A DNA stretch of 64,000 nucleotides from a bacterium (GTDB lineage Bacteria > Cyanobacteriota > Vampirovibrionia > Gastranaerophilales > Gastranaerophilaceae): assembly GCA_017403285.1 (NCBI GenBank), contig JAFQOI010000101.1, positions 1 to 64,000 on the forward strand. The letters are read 5' to 3'. A model generated the notes under the pieces. It ran no database searches. It was not told where the DNA came from and saw only the letters and a program-made list of their open reading frames with translations. The position numbers were made by a program, and so were the translations under genes. Below, in pieces: positions 8,643 through 16,178 of the stretch (position 1 is the stretch's first letter; every line of letters begins with the position of its first letter).

Positions 8643-10010
8643 CTAGTTGTTAAGGCTATGTATAGGTGCTGGGATTCTTCCGCCTCTATTTATAAATGTT
8701 TCTGATGATAAAGGATTAACATTCATAATTGGAGCTTCACCTAGTAATCCACCATAAACCGCTTTGTCGCCAACTTTTTTGTCTGGAACAGGAATAATTC
8801 TAACAGCAGTAGTCTTTTTGTTAATCATACCAATAGCCATTTCATCAGCAATCATCCCAGAAATTGTACTATCAGGCGTATCCCCAGGAATGGCAATCAT
8901 ATCTAACCCAACAGAGCATACGCATGTCATTGCTTCAAGTTTATCAAAAGTTAAAACACCTTTTTGTGCTGCTTCAATCATCCCAGCATCTTCCGAAACA
9001 GGAATAAATGCACCAGAAAGTCCGCCAACATAAGAACTTGCCATAATGCCACCCTTTTTAACGGCATCGTTAAGCATTGCAAGTGCAGCAGTTGTGCCAT
9101 GTGCGCCTGCGTGTTCAAGACCCATTGCTTGGAAAATACCGGCAACAGAATCGCCTATTGCTGGTGTCGGTGCTAATGATAAATCAATAATCCCAAATGG
9201 AATATTCATTTTTTCAGCCATTCTTCTGCCGATTAACTCTCCTGTTGATGTTATTTTGAATGCGATTTGTTTTATTTTATTAGCGAGTTCTCCAAAATCA
9301 GCATTTTGGGGAAGATGTTCCACTGCAGCGCGTACAACACCAGGTCCTGATACTCCAATGTTTAATACGCATTCACTTTCGCCATAACCATGGAAAGCAC
9401 CAGCCATAAATGGATTATCTCCAGGAACATTACAGAAACATACAAGTTTTGCTGCACCTATCCCATCTTGGTCTTTTGTTAAATATGCCGCTTTTTTAAT
9501 AATAGAGCCCATCTTTTTGACCGCATCCATATTTATGCCGGCTTTTGTTGAAGCTAAATTGATAGAAGAACACACCCTTTTGGTTTGTTTTAGTGCTTCT
9601 GGAATGCTTTCTATTAATGCCTCATCACCTCTTGTGCACCCCTTTTCTACTAATGCAGAAAAACCACCGATAAAATTAACGTTAACTTCTTTAGCAGCTT
9701 CATCCAATACTTTTGCTAAATAAACATAATCATAATCTTTGCATGACTCACCTATTATAGATATTGGAGTAACCGCAATTCTCTTATTAATAATAGGAAT
9801 AGAATATTCTTCTTCTAATTCAGAAGCGTAATTATACAAGTTTTTTGCGTATCTAGTAATTTTGTTGTAAATTTTATCTCCAACTTCTCTTACATTTTCA
9901 CCGCAACAATCTCTAAGGCTTAATGCCAAAGTTACTGTTCTAATGTCCAAATTGTGGACTTTTATCATGTTTATTGTTTCAATTATTGATTTTTCATTAA
10001 AAAATGACAT
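8643..10010 (-). CDS. UPF0210 (DUF711 / PFL) family protein
   Basis: A 455-residue member of a widespread, structurally known but biochemically unexplained family. Recognisable stretches are [19 protein letters not shown] near the start, [68 protein letters not shown] and [14 protein letters not shown]. In many Firmicutes this gene sits directly after a UPF0237 ACT-domain gene, and the same pair occurs here nine bases apart. An AAGGG site precedes the ATG by six bases. The family has glycyl-radical-enzyme-like folds in some structures, but no reaction is established. Family membership is secure; function is not. Confidence 0.9.
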   Translation of the reverse strand: MSFFNEKSIIETINMIKVHNLDIRTVTLALSLRDCCGENVREVGDKIYNKITRYAKNLYNYASELEEEYSIPIINKRIAVTPISIIGESCKDYDYVYLAKVLDEAAKEVNVNFIGGFSALVEKGCTRGDEALIESIPEALKQTKRVCSSINLASTKAGINMDAVKKMGSIIKKAAYLTKDQDGIGAAKLVCFCNVPGDNPFMAGAFHGYGESECVLNIGVSGPGVVRAAVEHLPQNADFGELANKIKQIAFKITSTGELIGRRMAEKMNIPFGIIDLSLAPTPAIGDSVAGIFQAMGLEHAGAHGTTAALAMLNDAVKKGGIMASSYVGGLSGAFIPVSEDAGMIEAAQKGVLTFDKLEAMTCVCSVGLDMIAIPGDTPDSTISGMIADEMAIGMINKKTTAVRIIPVPDKKVGDKAVYGGLLGEAPIMNVNPLSSETFINRGGRIPAPIHSLNN

Positions 10011-10019
10011 ATTAAACCC

Positions 10020-10298
10020 TTAAATTGTGTGCATGTTATCAAAAATTTCTTTTTTCTGAATCCAAATTTCCATTCCAAGTTTATGTCCAGATTCAGTTAA
10101 TGCTTCTTTTATGTCCTTAAATGAGTATTTTGATTTACTTATATCTCCTAAAAGGAACATCATGAAACAGCCTTGCATAATTGTTTGTTTGATATCTTCA
10201 ATATTAACTTCGTATTTAGCAAGTACAGTTGCTATTTCTGCAACAATTCCAATGCCATCTTTTCCTGAAATTGTTACTATTATTTTATCTTTACTCAT
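10020..10298 (-). CDS. ACT-domain protein, UPF0237 family
   Basis: A 92-residue single ACT domain, a ligand-binding fold that usually senses amino acids. It starts KIIVTISGKDGIGIVAEIAT and contains the NIEDIKQTIMQGCFMMFLL helix-strand and IWIQKKEIFDNMHTI at the end, which is the UPF0237 pattern (related to GcvR-like regulators). I chose the ATG at 10298 because GGAG lies five bases upstream; an in-frame upstream start would add 13 residues without a ribosome site. It pairs with the UPF0210 gene as in other phyla, so the two products probably act together. The ligand is unknown. Confidence 0.88.
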   Translation of the reverse strand: MSKDKIIVTISGKDGIGIVAEIATVLAKYEVNIEDIKQTIMQGCFMMFLLGDISKSKYSFKDIKEALTESGHKLGMEIWIQKKEIFDNMHTI

Positions 10299-10321
10299 AT
10301 TTTCTCCAATCGTATTTAATT

Positions 10322-10343
10322 CTAGCTGTAATTGCAAAAAAGT
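10322..10343 (-). terminator. Weak intercistronic hairpin after hydG
   Basis: On the minus strand TAATTGC and GCAATTA form a seven-pair stem around ACTTTTTT, just after the hydG stop. There is no T run after it. It may mark an mRNA end or partial termination before the ACT gene. Confidence 0.35.
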
Positions 10344-10347
10344 GCAA

Positions 10348-11766
10348 TTAGAATGTGAAATTGCGTGAGCCTTCGTGTATTTTTTCTAGATTAGACAATA
10401 CAATTTCCTTTTGAGAATTTTCTGGTAATTTCTTCAATTCTTTTTCAATTGCTTTATTACCTATTTGTTTTGTTTGTTCTGAAGCATAATCTTCAAGATA
10501 TTCTTTTAATGTCATAATCGCATTTGGTTGACAGAAGTTATGTATTTGTTGCTCTTTGCAAATAGACATAAATCTTTCACCTGTTCTTCCGCTTCTATAA
10601 CAAGCAGTACAGAAACTTGGCAAGTAGCCTAATTCCATAAGCCAATTCACTATTTCGTCAAGAGTTCTATTGTCGTTGACTTCAAATTGTCTTGAATCTT
10701 CGTCTTCTGCCTCTGGTTTGTAATAGCCACCTACACTGGTCTTTGAACCACCAGATATTTGTGAAACACCAAGAGCAAGAACTTCTTTTCTAACGTCTTT
10801 GTTCTCACGAGTTGAAACAATCATTCCAGTGTATGGAACCGCAATTCTAATAACAGCAACTATTTTTTTAAAGGTTTCATCATCTATACCATTTTCAAAA
10901 CTTGATGGGTCAATGTCGTCCGCTTTTCTTATTCGAGGAACGCTAATTGTATGAGGTCCAACGCCAAAAACAGCTTCTAAATGCTCTGCGTGCATTAATA
11001 TTCCAATAAATTCATATAAATAGTTTTCTAATCCAAAAAGAACACCAAGTCCAACATCGTCAATGCCTGCTTGCATTGCTCTATCCATTGCTTCTGTATG
11101 ATAATTATAGTTGTGTTTTGGACCTGTCGGATGAAGTCTTTCATATTTTTCCTTATTGTATGTTTCTTGGAATAATATGTATGTTCCGATGCCTGCTTCA
11201 TGCAATTTTTTATAGTTTTCGACAGTCGTTGCCGCAATATTGACGTTTACACGTCTGATATCACCATTTTTATGTTTTATAGAATAAATTGTTTTAATTG
11301 ATTCTAATATATATTCAATAGGATTGTTTATAGGATCTTCACCTGATTCTATTGCTAATCGTTTATGTCCCATATCTTGAAGTGCGATAACTTCTTTTTT
11401 TATTTCTTCTTGGGTCATTTTCTTCCGTGGAATATGTTTGTTTTGCGCATGGTAAGGGCAATAAACACAACCATTTATGCAGTAGTTAGAAAGGTATAAT
11501 GGTGCAAAAAGAACAATTCTATTACCGTAAAAATCTTCTTTTATATTTTTCGCAAGTTCAAAAATTTCATTGTTTTTTTCTTCGTTATTACACATTAATA
11601 AAACAGCTGCTTCTCGGTGAGATAAGCCTTTTTTTTCTCTTGCTTTTTCAATTATTTTATTAATCAGTTCAATATTGTTTTTATTTGATTCTACATACTT
11701 AATGGAATCAAGAATTTCTTGATTGTTTATAAATTCTTCTGCTTTTGCTGATTTTGGATTATACAT
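10348..11766 (-). CDS. hydG: [FeFe]-hydrogenase maturase HydG, radical SAM tyrosine lyase
   Basis: HydG cleaves tyrosine to p-cresol and dehydroglycine, giving the CO and cyanide ligands of the hydrogenase H-cluster. The 472-residue length fits. The radical SAM motif is CINGCVYC (CX3CX2C), followed by PYHAQNK. The C-terminal second cluster has CTACYRSGRTGERF followed by IHNFCQPNA, the CX2C...C arrangement that separates HydG from ThiH. I chose the ATG at 11766 because GAGGG sits six bases upstream; a TTG 33 bases further up has no site. HydE, HydF and the hydrogenase are not in the window. Downstream ACT, UPF0210 and TPR genes probably share its transcript. Confidence 0.93.
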   Translation of the reverse strand: MYNPKSAKAEEFINNQEILDSIKYVESNKNNIELINKIIEKAREKKGLSHREAAVLLMCNNEEKNNEIFELAKNIKEDFYGNRIVLFAPLYLSNYCINGCVYCPYHAQNKHIPRKKMTQEEIKKEVIALQDMGHKRLAIESGEDPINNPIEYILESIKTIYSIKHKNGDIRRVNVNIAATTVENYKKLHEAGIGTYILFQETYNKEKYERLHPTGPKHNYNYHTEAMDRAMQAGIDDVGLGVLFGLENYLYEFIGILMHAEHLEAVFGVGPHTISVPRIRKADDIDPSSFENGIDDETFKKIVAVIRIAVPYTGMIVSTRENKDVRKEVLALGVSQISGGSKTSVGGYYKPEAEDEDSRQFEVNDNRTLDEIVNWLMELGYLPSFCTACYRSGRTGERFMSICKEQQIHNFCQPNAIMTLKEYLEDYASEQTKQIGNKAIEKELKKLPENSQKEIVLSNLEKIHEGSRNFTF

Positions 11767-11813
11767 TTTGCGCCCTCTTTCTCCATCAGTATACTCCAAA
11801 CAATGAACAAAAG

Positions 11814-13502
11814 TTAGTTTCTATTTCTATAAATATTTTCAAAACATAATTTTATTAATTTACGGTTAAGTTTACTTTTAGCTTTGTATTTTTCAATACG
11901 ATTTTCTTTTGTAGGATTTTTTCTGTAAATTTGCTTTGTTCTATATTGTTCAAATAAAAGTTTATTTATTTCCTTTTGAATTTCTAACGCATTTAAAGCA
12001 TCGTTATCTGTATCTGTTCCATCTCTATTCTCTTTGTTTCTTTCAATTAGTAAATCAATTTCTTTTTGTTTTGCTTCAAATTCTTCTGTGCTGTATTGAT
12101 AATTATTGTATGATTCACTCAATAACATTTTAGATGGAGAAATAAATTTTTTTGATTTATTTTTTTCATTCTCTTCATTTAGTGCATAGTTACCTTCTAC
12201 TGCTTCGATATTTGATGCAATAGAGTTTTTGATGGTAAGTTTATCTATTTCATTTAGTTCGTAATTTGTCTTGTTTTGTTCTTGTTTTCTAAAATATTGA
12301 TAACGATTTTCAAGTGAAATCATATAAGAAAATAATGCTTTTTCTTTTGCTCTTTTGCCTATTTTTTCTTTAACAGAGGTATTGCTTGTCATCTTATTAA
12401 AATCACTTAGAAAAGCAGACAATTCTTTTTTTAACTTATTAAGTTCTAAAATTTGTCTTGTTGACATACAAAAGAAACTTGTTTCGTATTTCAGCTGATA
12501 ATATTTGTTTAGTTTCTTTGCCAGAGTTTCATTTTCAGTAAACAAATGTTTTTGTGCAAAATCTACGATATGTTTTCTTGTTTTATATCCAGTAATTGGT
12601 GTTTTAATCATTTTATAATTAGAAGCATCAGTATATGAATAGATGATTTTATCGTTGTCACCTTTTTTAATGTTTTCAAGTAATACTGATTTTACAATAT
12701 TATTTCTTTCTTCTTGGGGTAGGGCATTTCTAATAATTGCTTCTTTTGCATGATGTAGTTCATGCCTTATTTTTGATTCAACAACTGAAATGTCGCTACA
12801 GTTATCGGCATTGATTTTTATTGTATGGAGTTCAGAATCATATTGCCCATAGGTATTTGCTGGAAGACTTTTATAATCTGATGGTTTTTCTATTATTTCT
12901 TCTTTATCTTTATCTTTTCTGTATATTGCTCCATACGTTTCTATTTCTAATATTGGTCTTGAGTCTGCGTTTATGTTGTTATTTTGGCATTCTTTATCAA
13001 AAAAGCTACCAACTCTATCTTTGATTTCTGTAGTTGTCATTTTTCTAAATTCTGGGGTTTTATATATAGTTGGACTTGACAAAATGCTAAATGAACAAAG
13101 AGTGCCCATAAGTTCTTTAATGTTCGTAATTTTACCGATTGATGGGACTAATTTAACTAGCGAATTTGCAGCAGCTTTCCCAAATAAGTACAAGCCTAAT
13201 ACTTTAGTAATTATTACCAATATTTTGTTAGTATTGAAATTTGTTTTTGATTTATTTAATTCGAACATTTTAGATGCTGTCGTGGATGCTGTGGTAGAAA
13301 AAATCTTACTAGCAGTAGTTGAAGCTGTCGTAGATGCGGTTGTTGAAAAGCATTTGCTAGCAGTTGTTGAGGCAGTAGTTGATAAAAATTGACTAGCAGT
13401 TGTTGAATTGAACAAAGAATCAACGGTAGAACTTTTTATGGAATTAATTCTTCTTCCACATGAAACTTTATATTGTTTGTCGTCAAATTGATTAATTTGC
13501 AT
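11814..13502 (-). CDS. Unrecognised protein with STTAS repeats and a HELHH zinc-protease-like motif
   Basis: A 562-residue protein I cannot assign to a named family. Residues 33-79 are a low-complexity array of eight TTAS units grouped 1, 2, 3 and 2 and separated by QFL, KCF, KIF and KMF. A hydrophobic segment (about 94-120) could insert in a membrane. Residues 247-251 read HELHH, a HExxH motif as in zinc metallopeptidases, within IRHELHHAKEAI and after a strand HTIKINADN. The C-terminal half is Lys/Glu/Asn-rich and probably helical or coiled coil. A third zinc ligand cannot be assigned. AAGG stands eight bases before the ATG. It lies 47 bases upstream of hydG on the same strand. A secreted or surface peptidase is possible but unproven. 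Confidence 0.7.
   Translation of the reverse strand: MQINQFDDKQYKVSCGRRINSIKSSTVDSLFNSTTASQFLSTTASTTASKCFSTTASTTASTTASKIFSTTASTTASKMFELNKSKTNFNTNKILVIITKVLGLYLFGKAAANSLVKLVPSIGKITNIKELMGTLCSFSILSSPTIYKTPEFRKMTTTEIKDRVGSFFDKECQNNNINADSRPILEIETYGAIYRKDKDKEEIIEKPSDYKSLPANTYGQYDSELHTIKINADNCSDISVVESKIRHELHHAKEAIIRNALPQEERNNIVKSVLLENIKKGDNDKIIYSYTDASNYKMIKTPITGYKTRKHIVDFAQKHLFTENETLAKKLNKYYQLKYETSFFCMSTRQILELNKLKKELSAFLSDFNKMTSNTSVKEKIGKRAKEKALFSYMISLENRYQYFRKQEQNKTNYELNEIDKLTIKNSIASNIEAVEGNYALNEENEKNKSKKFISPSKMLLSESYNNYQYSTEEFEAKQKEIDLLIERNKENRDGTDTDNDALNALEIQKEINKLLFEQYRTKQIYRKNPTKENRIEKYKAKSKLNRKLIKLCFENIYRNRN
13263..13406 (-). repeat. Short intragenic tandem repeat encoding TTAS units
   Basis: DNA coding residues 33-80 of the HELHH-motif protein repeats 12-base TTAS-coding units with degenerate synonymous changes, broken by three-codon spacers that end in an aromatic or leucine codon. 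The changes at third positions suggest an old array under protein-level selection, not a fresh slippage product. Confidence 0.7.
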
Positions 13503-13614
13503 TATTATACCTTACTTGTATGTTGCTTAAAGTTTTTTGAATGTGGAAAATTGCTTAAAATTTGAGTATGTTAAAAAAAATTTACATATAAATTTATTTT
13601 TTAAAATTAAAGAT

Positions 13615-13643
13615 TTGAAATGAAAATATTTCTATGTTATAAG
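13615..13643 (+). promoter_or_regulatory. Predicted promoter of ispH-rpsA
   Basis: TTGAAA (13615-13620) and TATAAG (13638-13643) are 17 bases apart, giving a start near 13650 and a 50-70 base leader before ispH. Confidence 0.55.
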
Positions 13644-13717
13644 TAAATTACTGTGGAAATTAATTTTTCTGCTAGTTCAACGAATGGAAGACCAAGACAC
13701 TGAAGAAAAATATAAGA

Positions 13718-14566
13718 TTGGCTCAAAGCGCAGGTTTTTGTTACGGAGTTAAACGCGCAGTCGAAACAACAAAGAGAGTTAAACTTGAGAATGACTCGAA
13801 AAAAGTATGGGTTTTAGGTGAACTTATACATAATTCTCATGTTATAAAAGAACTTGAAGAACTTGGTATTATGACAGTTGAAACTCTTCCTGATAATGAA
13901 GATGGTATATGTGTTGTAAGAAGTCATGGTATGCCTCCTGAAAAAATTGATGAAATGATGTCAAAAGGTTTTGAAGTTGTTGATTTGACTTGTCTTGATG
14001 TTAAAAAAGTACAACAAAAAGCAATTCAATTGGCTGAAGAAGGCTTTTTGGTATTTATATTAGGCAAACCTGAGCACCCAGAAGTTATTGCAATTGATGC
14101 AAATGCTAGATTGCATTCAGATAAAGTGTTCGTTGTTCCTGATGTTGAAACTTTAAAAAAAATGGATGAAGAAGTTATTCGTCACAAAAGAGTTGGTGTC
14201 GTTATTCAAACAACTCAAAAATTGGATTTTCTCCAAGAAGTTATTAGTTATTTAGTTCCAATTGCTTCTGAATTAAAAGTTTTTAATACAATTTGTAAAT
14301 CAACATCAAAAAGACAAGAGGAAGCCAGAGAATTGGCTAAAAATTCTGATTTAATGATTGTTGTAGGTAGCAAGAAAAGCGCAAATACAACTCATTTGGC
14401 TGAAATCCTTAAAAATATTACAGACACTATCCATATTGAAACATCAGAAGATTTGAAAAATTATAAAGAATTGGTTGAAAAATCCTTAAACATTGGAGTT
14501 ACAGCAGGTGCTTCAACTCCTGATGACATAATAAAGAATGTAATTACAGAACTTGAAAAATATTAA
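13718..14566 (+). CDS. ispH: 4-hydroxy-3-methylbut-2-enyl diphosphate reductase IspH
   Basis: Last enzyme of the MEP isoprenoid pathway: a [4Fe-4S] protein that reduces HMBPP to IPP and DMAPP. The three cluster cysteines are in SAGFCYGVKRAVE, VVDLTCLDVKK and FNTICKSTSKRQEEA. Family signatures ELIHNSHVIKELEELG and VRSHGMPPE are present. About 282 residues is normal. The start is unclear. The TTG given here leaves out part of the first beta strand (KNIRLA). An in-frame CTG at 13700 would restore it and has GGAAG upstream; an in-frame stop at 13673 limits the choices. rpsA follows 15 bases downstream, an arrangement also seen in cyanobacteria and clostridia. Confidence 0.93.
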   Translation: MAQSAGFCYGVKRAVETTKRVKLENDSKKVWVLGELIHNSHVIKELEELGIMTVETLPDNEDGICVVRSHGMPPEKIDEMMSKGFEVVDLTCLDVKKVQQKAIQLAEEGFLVFILGKPEHPEVIAIDANARLHSDKVFVVPDVETLKKMDEEVIRHKRVGVVIQTTQKLDFLQEVISYLVPIASELKVFNTICKSTSKRQEEARELAKNSDLMIVVGSKKSANTTHLAEILKNITDTIHIETSEDLKNYKELVEKSLNIGVTAGASTPDDIIKNVITELEKY

Positions 14567-14581
14567 GAAAGGACAAATAAA

Positions 14582-15658
14582 ATGACAAGAACAACAAATG
14601 AACAAGACGAATTCGTCAGATTGCTCGAAGAAAGTTACAACTATAAATTTTCTGTGGCAGACGTAGTTAAAGGTATCGTTATAAAACGTGAAACAGATGG
14701 TTTCCTAGTTGATATCGGTGCAAAAACAGAAGCATTTCTACCAAATAGAGAAATTTCTAACAATGCTGATAAAGATATTTCTGAAGAACTTACAATTAAC
14801 GATGTAAAAGAATTTTACATTTTGAAAGAAGAAGGTGACGATGAAAATGGAAGAATTTTATTGTCATTAAAGAAATTATCTTGTGCAAAAGCTTGGCAAG
14901 AACTTCAAAATGCTAAATACAACAACGAAACAGTTAATGCAAAAGTTGCTTTAATTGTTAGAGGTGGTGTAATCGTTGAAGTTTCTGACTTAAGAGGATT
15001 TGTTCCTGCAAGTCAATTAAGAACAGGCGCTCCTTTTGATGGTTTAATTGGTCAAGAAATTGAAGTTAAAGTTCTTGAAGCAGATGCTAAGAAAAACAAA
15101 TTGATTTTATCTCAAAGACAAGCAGTTGCTGAACAAAGAGAACAAGTTGTTGATGAAATTATTTCAAACTTAGAAATCGGTTCAGTAGTTAAAGGTGAAG
15201 TTGTTAGAATCGCAGATTTTGGTGCATTTATTGATATCAATGGAGTTGATGGACTTCTTCCTATCTCTGAAATTTCTTGGCAAAGAATTAAACATCCATC
15301 AGATGTTATTTCTTTAGGTCAAGAAATTGAAGTTAAAATCTTAAAAATTGATACTGATATGAAACGTATTAGTTTAAGTTTAAAGAGAATGGGGGATAAC
15401 CCTTGGGAATCTATTGAAAATGAATTCCAAGAAGGACAAGTTATTAAAGGTGTTGTTAATAAAGTAACTTCTTTCGGTGCTTTCATTAACATTTATCCTG
15501 GTGTTGAAGCATTGTTACCTTCTGCTGAAATGGAAGGCGAAAATGTAAATCCATTTAATGTTTATAATGTTGGTGATGAAGTTGAAGTTTTAATTAAAAA
15601 ATTTACTCCTCAAGAACACAGAATTGCATTAAGTGTTAGAGACATCAAAAAAGCATAA
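14582..15658 (+). CDS. rpsA: 30S ribosomal protein S1
   Basis: Binds mRNA on the 30S subunit and helps initiation. The 358-residue protein has four S1 (OB-fold) domains. The second (about 115-185) contains GGVIVEVSDLRGFVPASQL, the third (about 197-270) GSVVKGEVVRIADFGAFIDI, and the fourth (about 283-355) GQVIKGVVNKVTSFGAFINI. The first is more diverged (VVKGIVIKRETDGFLVDIGA, ending AFLPNREI). Four domains match the shorter S1 of cyanobacteria and Gram-positives, not the six-domain proteobacterial form. AAAGGA lies eight bases before the ATG. It is co-transcribed with ispH and ends at a strong terminator. Many mRNAs in this window lack a clear Shine-Dalgarno site. Confidence 0.93.
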   Translation: MTRTTNEQDEFVRLLEESYNYKFSVADVVKGIVIKRETDGFLVDIGAKTEAFLPNREISNNADKDISEELTINDVKEFYILKEEGDDENGRILLSLKKLSCAKAWQELQNAKYNNETVNAKVALIVRGGVIVEVSDLRGFVPASQLRTGAPFDGLIGQEIEVKVLEADAKKNKLILSQRQAVAEQREQVVDEIISNLEIGSVVKGEVVRIADFGAFIDINGVDGLLPISEISWQRIKHPSDVISLGQEIEVKILKIDTDMKRISLSLKRMGDNPWESIENEFQEGQVIKGVVNKVTSFGAFINIYPGVEALLPSAEMEGENVNPFNVYNVGDEVEVLIKKFTPQEHRIALSVRDIKKA

Positions 15659-15672
15659 GCTTGAAAGCATAT

Positions 15673-15705
15673 AAGGAGAGCCTTATACAAGGCTCTCCTT
15701 TTTTA
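15673..15705 (+). terminator. Intrinsic terminator after rpsA
   Basis: AAGGAGAGCCTT pairs with AAGGCTCTCCTT around ATAC, followed by TTTTATT. Confidence 0.92.
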
Positions 15706-15788
15706 TTAAGAATTTTTAATAAATTTCTTTGTAATAACAATTTTATTGTTTTATGTGTTTTAATGTGTGCAAGAAAAGGAATTTTAGT

Positions 15789-16178
15789 ATGAGTATACAA
15801 TGTGTAGCAGTAAATGATAGTCACAAAAACAATTCAGGGAAATATATGGGTGCAGGATTAGGTGCTGCGGCTGGTTTCGCATATAATGTTCATGATGCAA
15901 ATAAGATATTAGAATATGTTAGACCACGTCTTGATAAAATTCAAAAAGTTTGTCCTCAAATGACTGGTACATATAAAGATGTTTTCCAATCATATTTAAA
16001 ACAAGATACAAAAACAGGAAAACAAGGCATTATTTTCTTAAAAGAAAAAGCACAAATCGCCAAAAGAGCAGGTCTGATTGGGGGCATTGTTATTGGTGGT
16101 GCAATGATTGGTCTTGCGCTTGGTGCTGTAATTGATAAAATCAGAGATTCAATTGCAAGTAAAAAACAAAACGTTTAA
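15789..16178 (+). CDS. Small glycine-rich membrane protein, unknown function
   Basis: A 129-residue protein I do not recognise. The N-terminal part holds [18 protein letters not shown], a glycine-rich hydrophobic stretch. A middle helical region (about 35-80) contains [18 protein letters not shown] second glycine-rich segment, [20 protein letters not shown] (about 98-117), is a likely membrane helix with GxxxG-type packing and is followed by a basic tail. I chose the ATG at 15789 because AAGGA lies nine bases upstream. It has its own unit after the rpsA terminator and its last bases overlap the 3' end of the converging uvrA. Small proteins of this composition seem common in this lineage, but that is an impression. 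Confidence 0.7.
   Translation: MSIQCVAVNDSHKNNSGKYMGAGLGAAAGFAYNVHDANKILEYVRPRLDKIQKVCPQMTGTYKDVFQSYLKQDTKTGKQGIIFLKEKAQIAKRAGLIGGIVIGGAMIGLALGAVIDKIRDSIASKKQNV

Noticed and set aside
12973-13392. Plus-strand frame with AVVEAVVDAVVE repeats
   Set aside because: It is the complement of the STTAS repeat array of the minus-strand HELHH protein; it has no ribosome site and ends where the array ends.
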